NCBI GenBank assembly: GCA_030066985.1
Contig: JASJAN010000011.1
Location: 1-64,000 of the forward strand
Source: Desulfobacterales bacterium
Lineage (GTDB): Bacteria > Desulfobacterota > Desulfobacteria > Desulfobacterales > JAHEIW01
DNA: 64,000 bases
Direction of reading: 5' to 3'
Below are positions 18,567-27,849 of this stretch, one piece after another; the first letter of the stretch is position 1, and every line of letters begins with the position of its first letter. Below the pieces are notes generated by a model. The model ran no database searches and was not told the DNA's origin. It worked only from the letters and a program-made list of their open reading frames with translations. The position numbers and the translations under genes are program-made.

Positions 18567-18747
18567 AACGCCATTATGTTGTTATTTAAGCCAGTAGTTC
18601 ATAAAAAATATAACTGGACATTGTCAAAGAAAAATTAAGGCTTACATTAACGAGTTACATTGCAGATGGTTTTAAGTTGCTGAATTAGAATTATTTTCGG
18701 CAAAATAAAGCCAAGCTTAAATTTTAGTTCAATGCTCAGGAGCAAAA

Positions 18748-21165
18748 ATGGCTCAAAGCGATAAAGATGACCTCATCAGTCTGATTGAAGAAGACAGCTC
18801 CAATGCGGACATTCCATCAACACTTCCCATGTTGCCGGTTCGAGATATCGTTGTTTTCAGTGATATGGTGATGCCGCTGTTTGTCGGTCGCACCAGATCG
18901 ATCCGTGCGGTTGAAGAAGGGGTGGCCAAAGATGGTTTTTTGATGCTGGTGACGCAAAAGGATCCGGCAATCGAAAATCCTACTGCTGACGAAATTTATA
19001 GAGTTGGCACCGTCAGTCGCGTCCTGCGCATGTTAAAGCTGCCCGATGGTCGTGTTAAAGCGTTGGTGCAAGGTGTGGCTAAGGCTAAAATTGTACGTTA
19101 CTTGAGGAAACGCTCATTTTATCGGGTTAAAATTGATAAAGTTGAAGAGCCGTTTGTTGAAGAAATAAATTTGGAAATAGAAGCCCTGATGCGAACGGCT
19201 AGGGAACATACAGAAAAAATCCTTTCGTTACGAGGTGAACTTTCCGGTGATATCAGCGCCATTTTGGAAAGTATTGAAGATCCCGGCAAGCTGGCGGATT
19301 TGGCGGCATCTAATTTAAAGCTCAAAATTCAAGAATCCCAGCAACTTCTTGAGTGCATTGATCCGGTTAGACGTCTCAAAAAGGTAAACGATCTGCTTTC
19401 CAGAGAACTTGAACTCTCAACCGTTCAGGCCAAAATTGAATCCGATGTCAAAGATGAGATTTCAAAATCGCAACGTGACTATTTCCTTCGCGAACAAGTG
19501 CGGGCGATTTACAAAGAACTGGGCGAGCAAGATGACAAAACAGTTGAAGTTGAAGATTACCGCCGAAAGATCAAGCGCGCCAAGATGCCCAAAGAAGCAG
19601 ACAAAGAAGCCATCAAGCAACTCAAACGTCTTGAGCAGATGCACCCGGATTCTGCGGAAGCAACTGTTTCGCGAACTTATCTGGACTGGCTGGTGGAGCT
19701 GCCATGGCACAAATCGTCTCGGGATAGCTTTGATATCAACAAAGCCAAATCAGTTCTTGAAAAGGATCACTATGGTTTAAAAAATGTTAAGGATCGGATT
19801 CTTGAGTATCTGAGCGTCCGCAAATTGAATCCTAGGATGAAAGGACTGATATTGTGCTTTGTCGGCCCACCCGGTGTCGGCAAAACCTCTCTGGGTCAAT
19901 CAATTGCGCGGGCATTAAAACGTAAATTCATTCGTATCTCTTTGGGAGGTATCCGCGATGAAGCGGAAATCAGGGGCCACCGGCGCACTTACATTGGGGC
20001 GCTACCCGGTCGTATCCTGCAAGGTTTAAAGCAATGCAGTAGCAATAATCCGGTTTTTATGATGGATGAAATTGATAAACTAGGCGCCGATTTCCGCGGT
20101 GATCCTTCGGCAGCTCTTTTGGAAGCTCTGGATCCAGAGCAAAATATGGCTTTTAGTGATCATTTTCTCAACATCCCCTTTGATCTTTCCAAAGTGATGT
20201 TTATTCTGACGGCAAATCTAACGGACACCATTCCCTCTGCTTTGTTGGATCGCATGGAAGTTATTTCGTTGTCGGGATATACGGAAGAAGAAAAAATGGT
20301 TATCGCCCAAAAATATCTGATACCGCGACAAGTTAAAGAAAATGGACTCAAGCGTCGATCCGTTTCAGTTAGCCGCGGTGCATTGCAACAGATGATAACC
20401 GAGTATACATCCGAGGCCGGTTTGCGCAATCTTGAAAGGGAGATTGCTGCTGTATGCCGTAAGGTTGCCCGCAAAATTGCCGAGCAGCAAAAGGAACCAT
20501 TTAGCGTAACCCGTGGCAATCTGCACAAATATCTGGGTATTCCCAAATATAGCCCTGAAATGGACAGGGAAGAAAATCAGGTGGGTTTGTCCACTGGCTT
20601 GGCTTGGACGCAGGCCGGAGGCGAATTGCTGTATGTTGAAGCGTCTTTGATCAATGGAAAAGGGGAATTAATTGTGACCGGTCAGTTGGGGGACATTATG
20701 CAGGAGTCTGCCCGGGCGGCATTAAGCTATGCACGGGCCAATCTGGCGTCATGGGGCGTGAAGGATAAAAAAATCGATCAGTGCGATATTCATATCCACG
20801 TGCCGGCCGGCGCGATCCCCAAAGACGGTCCCTCAGCCGGTATTGCCATGGCGACAGCATTGATTTCGGCATTCACCCATAGACCCGTGCGCAGCGATGT
20901 AGCCATGACCGGTGAAATTACGTTACGGGGCAGGGTTTTGCCCATTGGCGGCTTAAAAGAAAAAGCGCTCGGTGCGCTGCGGGCCGGAATCCGAACGGTC
21001 ATCATACCAGCTAAAAACAAAAAGGATCTGGTTGAAATTCCGCAACCCTTAAAACGCAAAATTCAATTTATACCGGTAAAGCACATGTCGGAAGTGGTCA
21101 GGCAGGCCATCATTGGGCCAAAATTAAATGCGCGTTCAAAGCGGGCCAAAACCAAAAGCAAATAA
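18748..21165 (+). CDS. lon: ATP-dependent protease Lon
   Basis: Lon is the cytoplasmic AAA+ protease that removes misfolded and regulatory proteins. The N-terminal substrate-binding domain starts [19 protein letters not shown]. The Walker A motif GPPGVGKT is at 373-380, with MMDEIDKLG as Walker B. The catalytic Ser696 ([10 protein letters not shown]) and Lys739 (GGLKEKALG) are 43 residues apart, as in E. coli (679 and 722). At 805 residues it is full length. AGGAGC precedes the ATG. Confidence 0.97.
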   Translation: MAQSDKDDLISLIEEDSSNADIPSTLPMLPVRDIVVFSDMVMPLFVGRTRSIRAVEEGVAKDGFLMLVTQKDPAIENPTADEIYRVGTVSRVLRMLKLPDGRVKALVQGVAKAKIVRYLRKRSFYRVKIDKVEEPFVEEINLEIEALMRTAREHTEKILSLRGELSGDISAILESIEDPGKLADLAASNLKLKIQESQQLLECIDPVRRLKKVNDLLSRELELSTVQAKIESDVKDEISKSQRDYFLREQVRAIYKELGEQDDKTVEVEDYRRKIKRAKMPKEADKEAIKQLKRLEQMHPDSAEATVSRTYLDWLVELPWHKSSRDSFDINKAKSVLEKDHYGLKNVKDRILEYLSVRKLNPRMKGLILCFVGPPGVGKTSLGQSIARALKRKFIRISLGGIRDEAEIRGHRRTYIGALPGRILQGLKQCSSNNPVFMMDEIDKLGADFRGDPSAALLEALDPEQNMAFSDHFLNIPFDLSKVMFILTANLTDTIPSALLDRMEVISLSGYTEEEKMVIAQKYLIPRQVKENGLKRRSVSVSRGALQQMITEYTSEAGLRNLEREIAAVCRKVARKIAEQQKEPFSVTRGNLHKYLGIPKYSPEMDREENQVGLSTGLAWTQAGGELLYVEASLINGKGELIVTGQLGDIMQESARAALSYARANLASWGVKDKKIDQCDIHIHVPAGAIPKDGPSAGIAMATALISAFTHRPVRSDVAMTGEITLRGRVLPIGGLKEKALGALRAGIRTVIIPAKNKKDLVEIPQPLKRKIQFIPVKHMSEVVRQAIIGPKLNARSKRAKTKSK

Positions 21166-21191
21166 ATCACTCCGGCATGAACTAGATACTT

Positions 21192-21908
21192 ATGAAAATA
21201 CTTGCGCTCGATACAGCCACAGCCAGCTGCTCCGTTGCCATTACGGATGAGCGGCGCACATACGCTGAATTGACAACACGCAAAAACCAAACGCACTCGA
21301 AGCATTTGATGCAGATGATCGATTCGGTTTTAGAGTCTGCCGGACTGCACATTGACGATCTCGGCGGTTTTGCCCTTACCATCGGACCCGGTTCATTTAC
21401 CGGACTGCGGATCGGAATCAGTACTATAAAAGGCTTGGCGTTGGCGACGGATAAACCGGTCGTTGGCATTTCCAGTCTTGAAACCCTTGCCTGGCAATGT
21501 GCACATCGAAACATTTTAATTAGCCCGTTGCTGGATGCTCGCAAGGCGGAGATTTATGGTGCGACCTACCGTTTCATCGACAACTGTCTGGTTGAGCAAA
21601 CACCTGCTATGGCATCAGCACCGGAAGCATTTATTCGAAAAATTAAAGAACCCTGTATATTTGTCGGCTGTGGTGCGCAGCTTTATCGACAAACCATCGA
21701 AAAATCAATGGGCCCCAATGCGCATTTCATGCCTGATGACCAGAATCTGATCAAGGCATCCAGCATTGCATTTTTAAGCATGAATCGATTCAAAACCAGT
21801 GATACCGATGGCGTTGCTGACTTGGTTCCGCGATATATCCGCAAATCCGATGCGGAGTTAAGCGTTGCCGCCAGACCTCAAATCAAATCGCCCAAAAATA
21901 ATTTTTGA
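21192..21908 (+). CDS. tsaB: TsaB, tRNA threonylcarbamoyladenosine biosynthesis protein
   Basis: TsaB is the non-catalytic TsaD paralogue that forms the TsaBD dimer for t6A synthesis. The protein begins ILALDTATASCSVAI and has GPGSFTGLRIGISTIKGLA, the TsaB hallmark, then LDARKAEIY. Length (238 residues) is normal. Its partner tsaD is at 7430. It overlaps the next small gene by four bases (TTGA). Confidence 0.93.
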   Translation: MKILALDTATASCSVAITDERRTYAELTTRKNQTHSKHLMQMIDSVLESAGLHIDDLGGFALTIGPGSFTGLRIGISTIKGLALATDKPVVGISSLETLAWQCAHRNILISPLLDARKAEIYGATYRFIDNCLVEQTPAMASAPEAFIRKIKEPCIFVGCGAQLYRQTIEKSMGPNAHFMPDDQNLIKASSIAFLSMNRFKTSDTDGVADLVPRYIRKSDAELSVAARPQIKSPKNNF

Positions 21909-22156
21909 AAGCCCGTATCCGGTCATGCCAAAAAACGACCAATGATAATCACCGCATTAGCCCTGCTGAAGGCGTGCCCCGCATCCAGCAAATACAGTTA
22001 AATGATGAAACCATCAGCGGTGTCCATCACCGTTGCGCTGTTTACGATCATCTTGTGGTAATTATTGACAATCCATATGGATATTGTTATGAAATACATT
22101 TTAAATTTGAGCAGACTGACGGCGTCAATTGTTGGCGTGGCTTTCACTTGGGATAA
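21905..22156 (+). CDS. Unrecognised small protein between tsaB and psd
   Basis: This 83-residue frame starts at a TTG that overlaps the tsaB stop and ends seven bases before psd, a spacing expected of a co-translated gene. The protein is polar, with four cysteines, no transmembrane helix and a central beta-rich part (DHLVVIIDNPYGYCYEIHFKF). I do not recognise a family. There is no Shine-Dalgarno sequence, so translation would depend on coupling. Codon use is not obviously different from its neighbours. Confidence 0.45.
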   Translation: MKARIRSCQKTTNDNHRISPAEGVPRIQQIQLNDETISGVHHRCAVYDHLVVIIDNPYGYCYEIHFKFEQTDGVNCWRGFHLG

Positions 22157-22163
22157 CGATTAG

Positions 22164-22835
22164 ATGAAGACATATTCATGGTCTGATCCACCGGGTCAGA
22201 CGGCCTTTCCGGTGGCAAAAGCCGGCTATCCGCTCATATTAGCGGCGGCATTTGTCACTTTGATTTTTGCGCTGCTGGATATGACCACGGCAACGTTGAT
22301 CGGCGTTGTGGTGACATTTAGTTTTTGTGGCTTTTTCAGAGATCCGGATCGGGTTATTCCCAATCAACCGGGAGGCATCGTTTCACCGGCCGACGGGAAA
22401 GTTATTGTCGTGGAGACCATTGATGATACGCCTTTCTTCAATGGTCGCTGTAAAAAAATCAGCATTTTCATGTCCGTTTTCAACGTTCATGTAAATCGTA
22501 TTCCTTTTGACGGTGCCATCGAAAAGATCAGTCATCAACCCGGTAAATTTTTTTCAGCGAATCTGGATAAAGCATCCTCGCAAAATGAACATAACGCTGT
22601 TTTCCTGCAAACTCCGGATAACACACCGATATGCGTTGTCCAGGTTGCCGGTTTGATTGCCCGAAGAATCATATGCTATGCACAGCCCGGAATGGATTTG
22701 GTAAAAGGACAGCGTTACGGATTGATTTGTTTTGGTTCCAGGCTGGATGTTTATCTGCCTGAAGACACGCATGTCAAGGTGACGGTTGGTGAAAAGGTAA
22801 AGGCGGGAACCTCCTTGATCGGGCAGTTTGTCTGA
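22164..22835 (+). CDS. psd: Phosphatidylserine decarboxylase (short, archaeal/Bacillus-like type)
   Basis: Psd converts phosphatidylserine to phosphatidylethanolamine at the membrane. The 223-residue protein has two N-terminal membrane segments, FFRDPDRVIPNQPG, VSPADGKVIVV, an NVHVNRIPFDG block, and the self-cleavage motif FGSRLDVYLP, where the Ser becomes the pyruvoyl group. This is the short form that lacks the LGST pattern of E. coli Psd. The usual partner pssA is not visible next to it. A terminator follows at 22922. Confidence 0.93.
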   Translation: MKTYSWSDPPGQTAFPVAKAGYPLILAAAFVTLIFALLDMTTATLIGVVVTFSFCGFFRDPDRVIPNQPGGIVSPADGKVIVVETIDDTPFFNGRCKKISIFMSVFNVHVNRIPFDGAIEKISHQPGKFFSANLDKASSQNEHNAVFLQTPDNTPICVVQVAGLIARRIICYAQPGMDLVKGQRYGLICFGSRLDVYLPEDTHVKVTVGEKVKAGTSLIGQFV

Positions 22836-22921
22836 GCTCATTCTTGAGGCAAGCTGAACCAAACGTGATGATATGCGCTTTCTTTCTTAAGAGGCCGTAA
22901 GTAAATTGATTTTTCAATCAT

Positions 22922-22963
22922 CGCCGGATTCTAGGAAGGTATCTGTGAATCGGCGGTTTTTTT
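22922..22963 (+). terminator. Rho-independent terminator after psd
   Basis: CGCCGGATTC (22922-22931) pairs with GAATCGGCG (22947-22955), leaving one bulged G, and seven T residues follow directly. It separates the tsaB-psd transcript from leuB, which starts 42 bases later. Confidence 0.8.
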
Positions 22964-23004
22964 ATAACTCATATCAACATTTGTAAAACAGAAATGGTAG
23001 CGGC

Positions 23005-24078
23005 ATGACAAAGACCTATGACATTGCTGTCATCCCCGGCGATGGGACTGGCCCTGAAGTTGTTGCAGAAGGATTGAAAACCTTAGCAGCAGTGGCGGCT
23101 AAATATAATTTCGAGTGTCAACTAACCACTTATGATATCGGTGGTGATCATTATCTGGCAACCGGTGAAACCATCTCAGAACAGCAGCTCGCATCGCTCA
23201 GCGAAAAAGATGCCATTTTTTTGGGTGCCATTGGCCATCCAGAGGTAAAACCCGGCATTCTGGAAAAGGGTATTTTGCTCAAAACCCGGTTTGCGTTAGA
23301 TCAGTACATCAACTTGCGCCCCGTTAAATTATATGAAGGTGTCTATACACCGATCAAAGAAAAGTTGCCTGAGCATATTGATTTTGTCGTGGTTCGTGAG
23401 AACACCGAAGGCCTATATACCGGTGCCGGTGGTTTTTTAAAGCACGGCACCGCGGACGAGGTTGCTATCCAAGAATCCATTAATACGCGCAAAGGTGTGG
23501 AGCGTTGCATTCGCTTTGCATTTGAATATTGCCAAGCACGCAACAAAGACCGCAAAATCACCTTGTGTGGCAAAACCAATGTGTTGACCTATGCGTTTGA
23601 TCTTTGGGAAAGAACCTTTTATGAAGTTGCCAAAGAATACCCGAATATTGAAGCCGATTATGCCCATGTGGATGCGCTTTGCATGTGGATGGTCAAAAAT
23701 CCGGAATGGTTTGATGTCATTGTGACCGACAATATGTTTGGTGATATTATCACCGATCTGGGTGCAATGATTCAAGGTGGCATGGGGATCGCCGCGGGCG
23801 GCAACATCAATCCGGCCGGGGTTTCGATGTTTGAGCCCATTGGCGGCTCAGCCCCCAAGTACACCGGGCAGCAAAAGATCAATCCGATTGCCGCCATCTT
23901 AGCGGTCCAGCTGCTGCTGGATACCATCGGTGAAAAAAAAGCAGCCTTGTGCGTTGAAGCGGGTGTTGCCAAAGTTTTGCGAGAGGATATCAAAGATGTT
24001 GCGGCCGGCCAAATGGGGTATTCAACCAGCGAAATTGGAGAACTGGTCGTTGATTATATTGAAAAAAGCGGTCTATAG
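23005..24078 (+). CDS. leuB: 3-isopropylmalate dehydrogenase
   Basis: LeuB oxidatively decarboxylates 3-isopropylmalate in leucine synthesis. The protein has [29 protein letters not shown], the [19 protein letters not shown] segment, [18 protein letters not shown] and [16 protein letters not shown]. Length is 357 residues. The close relatives tartrate and isocitrate dehydrogenases share this fold; the REN-TEG segment and size fit LeuB best, but substrate is inferred. asd follows 68 bases later. Confidence 0.85.
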   Translation: MTKTYDIAVIPGDGTGPEVVAEGLKTLAAVAAKYNFECQLTTYDIGGDHYLATGETISEQQLASLSEKDAIFLGAIGHPEVKPGILEKGILLKTRFALDQYINLRPVKLYEGVYTPIKEKLPEHIDFVVVRENTEGLYTGAGGFLKHGTADEVAIQESINTRKGVERCIRFAFEYCQARNKDRKITLCGKTNVLTYAFDLWERTFYEVAKEYPNIEADYAHVDALCMWMVKNPEWFDVIVTDNMFGDIITDLGAMIQGGMGIAAGGNINPAGVSMFEPIGGSAPKYTGQQKINPIAAILAVQLLLDTIGEKKAALCVEAGVAKVLREDIKDVAAGQMGYSTSEIGELVVDYIEKSGL

Positions 24079-24146
24079 CATGCACCTCATGTTACCGCAG
24101 TCAGCTATCTTAAAATCGTCAATTGCTTATTCTGGGGGAATGCAGT

Positions 24147-25169
24147 ATGGCTCAAAAAAAATTTAACATTGCAGTTGCCGGCGCTACCGGTGCCGTGGGC
24201 AATCAGATGATTCGTTGTCTCGAAGAAATGGGTTTTCCGATAAAATCCGTTGCCCTTTTGGCCTCTAAACGCTCTGTCGGCCGCCAACTCAAATTTAGAG
24301 GGGATCTGATCGACATCCAGGAGCTTAATAAGGATTCCTTTAAGGGCATCGATATTGCGCTTTTTTCAGCCGGTGGCGGTACCAGTGAAACCTATGCCCC
24401 AGCTGCTTTCAAGGACGGGTGTGTGGTTGTTGATAATTCCAGCGCCTGGCGGATGGATCCGCAGGTCCCGTTGGTTGTGCCCGAGGTCAACCCCCATGCC
24501 ATTGGCCAGTATACGCAAAAGGGCATCATCGCCAATCCGAATTGCTCGACGATTCAGATGGTCGTTGCCCTGAATCCGATTCACCAAAAATTCGGGATCA
24601 AACGCGTCGTGGTCTCAACTTACCAGGCCGTATCGGGTACGGGCAAAAAGGCTATTGATGAACTTTTGGACCAAACCCGTGCGATGATTAACTTTCTTGA
24701 TTACGACAGCAGCGTTTACCCGCATCGCATTGCCTTTAATTGTTTGCCACACATCGATAAATTTATGGATAACGGCTATACAAAAGAAGAAATGAAAATG
24801 GTCAATGAAACCCGTAAAATTATGGAGGATGACAGCATTGCAGTTACGGCCACAACGGTTCGGGTACCGGTTTTCTTTGGCCACTCTGAATCCGTTAACA
24901 TTGAAACCCATGAACCGGTATCCGCAGAAGAAGTCAAGGCGCTGCTGGCAAACACGCCCGGAGTTAAAGTCATGGACGACCCTGACCAAAATGTGTATCC
25001 ACTAGCAACCGATGCGGCCGGGCAAGATTTAACCTTGGTCGGGCGCATTCGCCAGGATGAATCAGTTCCCAACGGCATCAATATGTGGATAGTGGCGGAC
25101 AACATCAGAAAGGGTGCGGCCACCAACACGGTTCAGATTGCTAAAATCCTTGCGAAAGAATACTTATAA
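24147..25169 (+). CDS. asd: Aspartate-semialdehyde dehydrogenase
   Basis: Asd makes aspartate semialdehyde, the branch point for lysine, threonine and methionine. The NADP site reads VAGATGAVGNQM; the catalytic Cys is in NPNCSTIQM, and the C-terminal part has HSESVNIETHEP and GRIRQDESVPNGINMWIVADN. I use the ATG at 24147, preceded by GGGGG, giving 340 residues; an upstream in-frame opening at 24123 adds nothing conserved. Its product feeds Hom at 3108. Confidence 0.94.
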   Translation: MAQKKFNIAVAGATGAVGNQMIRCLEEMGFPIKSVALLASKRSVGRQLKFRGDLIDIQELNKDSFKGIDIALFSAGGGTSETYAPAAFKDGCVVVDNSSAWRMDPQVPLVVPEVNPHAIGQYTQKGIIANPNCSTIQMVVALNPIHQKFGIKRVVVSTYQAVSGTGKKAIDELLDQTRAMINFLDYDSSVYPHRIAFNCLPHIDKFMDNGYTKEEMKMVNETRKIMEDDSIAVTATTVRVPVFFGHSESVNIETHEPVSAEEVKALLANTPGVKVMDDPDQNVYPLATDAAGQDLTLVGRIRQDESVPNGINMWIVADNIRKGAATNTVQIAKILAKEYL

Positions 25170-25211
25170 GAATTTTAGAAATTCAGGAACTAAATAACTA
25201 TTAAACCATTA

Positions 25212-25251
25212 ACCAATAACACCCAATTGAGTGATGCGCACTCAACTGGGT
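25212..25251. repeat. ACCCAATTGAGT hairpin upstream of greA, family copy 1
   Basis: ACCCAATTGAGT (25221-25232) pairs with ACTCAACTGGGT (25240-25251) over a 7-base loop, with one mismatch. The preceding AACCAATAAC and the stem both resemble the element at 53406-53447. It ends one base before the GGAG ribosome site of greA, so it could affect greA translation as well as mark the end of asd. It has no T-tract. Confidence 0.65.
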
Positions 25252-25258
25252 TCGGAGT

Positions 25259-25732
25259 ATGAAATTGGAACGAATTCCCGTCACAAAAGAAGGCTTTGAG
25301 ACTCTTAAAAAAGAGCTCGAAAATTTGAAAAAGGTTGAGCGCCCACAAAATATAAAAGCGATTGAAGAAGCAAGGGCCCACGGTGACTTGAGTGAAAATG
25401 CCGAATATGCTGCTGCCAAAGATCGCCAGGGCTTTATCGAAGGGCGCATCAATGACCTGGAATTCAAACTGGCCAATATTGATATTATTGAAACCGATAA
25501 ATTGCCCAAAGACCGGGCTGTGTTCGGCAGCAAAGTTGTCCTTGAAAATATAGAAACCGGCGAAGATGTCAGCTATCAACTGGTGGGCCCGGATGAATCT
25601 GACATTGAAAATGGACGCATATCCGTCTCATCACCGCTAGGCAGGGCTATTATCGGACGCAAACCGGGTGATGAACTCTCGCTTCAAGTGCCCGGCGGCA
25701 GGCGAACATACGAGCTTGTTGAAATATTATAA
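25259..25732 (+). CDS. greA: Transcription elongation factor GreA
   Basis: GreA rescues backtracked RNA polymerase by stimulating transcript cleavage. Residues 1-75 form the coiled-coil finger (VTKEGFETLKKELENL, then EARAHGDLSENAEYAAAKDRQ with the catalytic acidic tip). Residues 80-157 form the FKBP-like domain (FGSKVVLENIETGEDVSYQLVG, ending VPGGRRTYELVEI). Length (157) is exact. It is next to rpoZ, another RNA polymerase gene. Confidence 0.97.
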   Translation: MKLERIPVTKEGFETLKKELENLKKVERPQNIKAIEEARAHGDLSENAEYAAAKDRQGFIEGRINDLEFKLANIDIIETDKLPKDRAVFGSKVVLENIETGEDVSYQLVGPDESDIENGRISVSSPLGRAIIGRKPGDELSLQVPGGRRTYELVEIL

Positions 25733-25735
25733 TCT

Positions 25736-25831
25736 GTTCAATTGGTTTGATTGGTTAAATTTGTTAAATTCTGCTGTTTCTTATTGCGGTTTGCAAAAAC
25801 GAACCAATGAGACCAATCTAACAAATAAAAC
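25736..25831. repeat. ATTGGTTTGATTGGTT-word inverted repeat
   Basis: The left arm repeats the word TTGGTT/TTGTTAAAT (25737-25770) and the right arm carries the inverted word (GAACCAATGAGACCAATC, 25801-25818). The element can form an imperfect hairpin of about 95 bases. It fills the space between greA and the rpoZ ribosome site at about 25841. It has the same word-array design as other repeats in this window but a different sequence. Confidence 0.65.
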
Positions 25832-25854
25832 ATTTTTTAATGGAGGGTGTCTAC

Positions 25855-26070
25855 GTGGCACGAATTACGATCGAAGATTGTCTTCGGAAAATTAGCAATC
25901 GATTTTTACTGGTCAACATTGTTTCTCAGCGCGTTCGGCAGATTCGCGAAGGCTCGGATTACCTGGTCAGTTCTCCCAAAAATGAAGATATCGTTGTGGC
26001 CCTGAGGGAGGCGGCAGCCGGAAAACTGGTGCCGATTGATACAGACGAAACTGAGGAAGCCGAAACCTAA
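25855..26070 (+). CDS. rpoZ: DNA-directed RNA polymerase omega subunit
   Basis: Omega stabilises the beta-prime subunit. The protein begins ARITIEDCLRKISNRFLLV and has the QRVRQIREGSDYLV segment, followed by NEDIVVALREAAAGKL. I use the GTG at 25855, which has GGAGG upstream and matches the family N-terminus; the in-frame ATG at 25840 falls inside the ribosome site. Length is 71 residues with an acidic tail. Confidence 0.93.
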   Translation: MARITIEDCLRKISNRFLLVNIVSQRVRQIREGSDYLVSSPKNEDIVVALREAAAGKLVPIDTDETEEAET

Positions 26071-26076
26071 AACCTT

Positions 26077-26808
26077 TTGCCAAAAGGTAGCCCTAAATAT
26101 AAAGCAGTAAACCGTGCTGTGGGTAAAGCCGTGCATCGTTATGACATGCTGCGGGACGGCGATCGCATTGTTGTCGGCATTTCCGGTGGTGCCGATAGTT
26201 TGACGATGATGTGGATGCTGGCCGAGCGCTTGCCGCGCATACCGATTCATTTTGAATTGTTTCCTGTTCATATTGATCCGGGTTTTGAAGGCGGGTTTAG
26301 TCAGGCATTGCAAACATACAGCGCAAACGCGGGTTTCAGTTTGCGGGTTGAACATACTGATTATGGTGTCGTAGGTCACAGCTCAGGCAATCGCGAAAAT
26401 CCCTGTTTCTTATGTGCCCGCTTGCGTCGCAAACGGCTGTTTGAAATTGCCGAGGAATTGGATTGCAATAAACTGGCTTTGGGTCACAACAAAGATGATA
26501 TCATCGAGACCCTATTTTTAAATATCTGCTATGCAGGCGAAGTCAGCACGATGCTGCCTTCCCAAACGATATTCAAGGACAGATTCACGATAATCCGGCC
26601 ACTGGCGTATGCCGATGAGGACCTCATCAGAGATCTTGCCCGGGAGCGGAAATTTCCCGAATTTATCAATCCGTGCCCTTCAGCCAACAACTCAAAGCGG
26701 CAGGAGATAAAAACGATGCTAAAACAGCTTTATCGCAATAACCCGAAGATAAAGGGCAATATCTTCAGAGCGATGAGTCGGATTAAAACAGCCTATCTTC
26801 TTAAATGA
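26077..26808 (+). CDS. ttcA: TtcA-family tRNA 2-thiocytidine synthetase
   Basis: TtcA thiolates C32 of some tRNAs, using ATP and an Fe-S cluster. The PP-loop is GISGGADSLTM. A CxxC pair is in NPCFLCARLRRK, a third Cys in NPCPSANNSKRQE, and ALGHNKDDIIETLFLN is conserved. The N-terminal KAVNRAVGKAVHRYDMLRDGD segment fits the family. The start is a TTG six bases after rpoZ, with a poor ribosome site, so coupling is likely. Related PP-loop proteins with other substrates cannot be ruled out. Confidence 0.82.
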   Translation: MPKGSPKYKAVNRAVGKAVHRYDMLRDGDRIVVGISGGADSLTMMWMLAERLPRIPIHFELFPVHIDPGFEGGFSQALQTYSANAGFSLRVEHTDYGVVGHSSGNRENPCFLCARLRRKRLFEIAEELDCNKLALGHNKDDIIETLFLNICYAGEVSTMLPSQTIFKDRFTIIRPLAYADEDLIRDLARERKFPEFINPCPSANNSKRQEIKTMLKQLYRNNPKIKGNIFRAMSRIKTAYLLK

Positions 26809-26809
26809 C

Positions 26810-27580
26810 ATGAAAGATACCCAAAACCAACGCGATTACCGCAATATCCCCATTGATAAGGTGGGGATTAAGAATTTGCGATATCCGATTACCGTAGGCG
26901 ACCGCCGGGAAGGCACTCAACACACAGTAGCCACTATCAACATGTATGTCGATTTGCCCCATGAGTATAAAGGCACCCATATGAGCCGGTTTGTCGAGAT
27001 GCTTCATCTTCTGCAGCCGGAGATTTCACTGCAAAAATTTTCGGAAATATTAACCAACATGAAAAAACACCTCAATGCTGCCTCCGCACACATTGAGGTG
27101 ACTTTTCCCTATTTTATCGAAAAACGAGCACCGGTCAGCTCATCTCCAGGTTTGATGGATTACACCTGCCGCATTGTCGGCACCAGTGATCCAGAGGGCA
27201 AAATCGATCTGGTTTCTGAAGTCATCGTGCCGATTTCATCCGTTTGCCCCTGTTCATTGGAAATCAGCGATACCGGAGCTCACAATCAGCGCGGAGAGGT
27301 GCATCTGGCAACCCGCTTTAGAAAATTCATCTGGATGGAAGACATGATTGAATTGGTCGAGGCAACCGCCTCCACCGATGTCTACTCTGTTTTGAAGCGT
27401 TCGGATGAGAAAAGCGTTACCGAGACGGCCTTTGCGAATCCCAAATTTGTAGAAGATATTGTCCGCGATATTGCCAAGAAACTAAAAGAAGACGACAATA
27501 TTACCTGGTTTTCAGTCAGCGCTGAAAATTTTGAATCCATCCACAACCACAGCGCTTACGCGCATATCACCAGCGACTAA
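26810..27580 (+). CDS. folE2: GTP cyclohydrolase FolE2 (type IB)
   Basis: FolE2 converts GTP to dihydroneopterin triphosphate for folate (and possibly queuosine) synthesis; the family can work with metals other than zinc. The 256-residue protein has VGIKNLRYPITVGD, NMYVDLPHEYKGTHMSRFVE, the catalytic-Cys segment SSVCPCSLEISDTGAHNQRG and TSTDVYSVLKRSDE. It starts one base after ttcA, so the two are co-translated. Confidence 0.95.
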   Translation: MKDTQNQRDYRNIPIDKVGIKNLRYPITVGDRREGTQHTVATINMYVDLPHEYKGTHMSRFVEMLHLLQPEISLQKFSEILTNMKKHLNAASAHIEVTFPYFIEKRAPVSSSPGLMDYTCRIVGTSDPEGKIDLVSEVIVPISSVCPCSLEISDTGAHNQRGEVHLATRFRKFIWMEDMIELVEATASTDVYSVLKRSDEKSVTETAFANPKFVEDIVRDIAKKLKEDDNITWFSVSAENFESIHNHSAYAHITSD

Positions 27581-27608
27581 TAATTTGACTTTTAAATGGT
27601 TATTTTCC

Positions 27609-27695
27609 CGATGAGCGGTGTACTCCGCGGATTTCAGCCCTCAACGTACTTCAAGTACGCCTCGAGCTGAAATCCTTGTGCGGCCTTGCTCATCG
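27609..27695. repeat. Large multi-hairpin intergenic element, copy 2
   Basis: Three nested inverted repeats share one axis: CGATGAGC (27609) with GCTCATCG (to 27695), GGATTTCAGC (27629) with GCTGAAATCC (27666-27675), and CGTACTT (27645) with AAGTACG (to 27659) around a 1-base centre. The order and several words (GTGT, CCGCG, GATTTCA, TTGTGCGGCCT) match the element at 16498-16633. It lies between the convergent folE2 and dacB genes and may end both transcripts. Confidence 0.75.
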
Positions 27696-27849
27696 ACAAA
27701 ATACCTCCTTTAAAAGCCAAATTTAGTTTTTATAATTCTCTTATATCTTCGAATTCACTATCCCCCATAATTTTCAATACGGTTTTGAGAGAAAACGCAT
27801 CAAGCAATGCGCGAACGATAGAATATGAAGTCAAATGGGTTGATGAGGA

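Noticed and set aside
25906-26379. Minus-strand 157-codon frame opposite rpoZ and ttcA
   Set aside because: It overlaps two conserved genes completely and encodes no recognisable domain.
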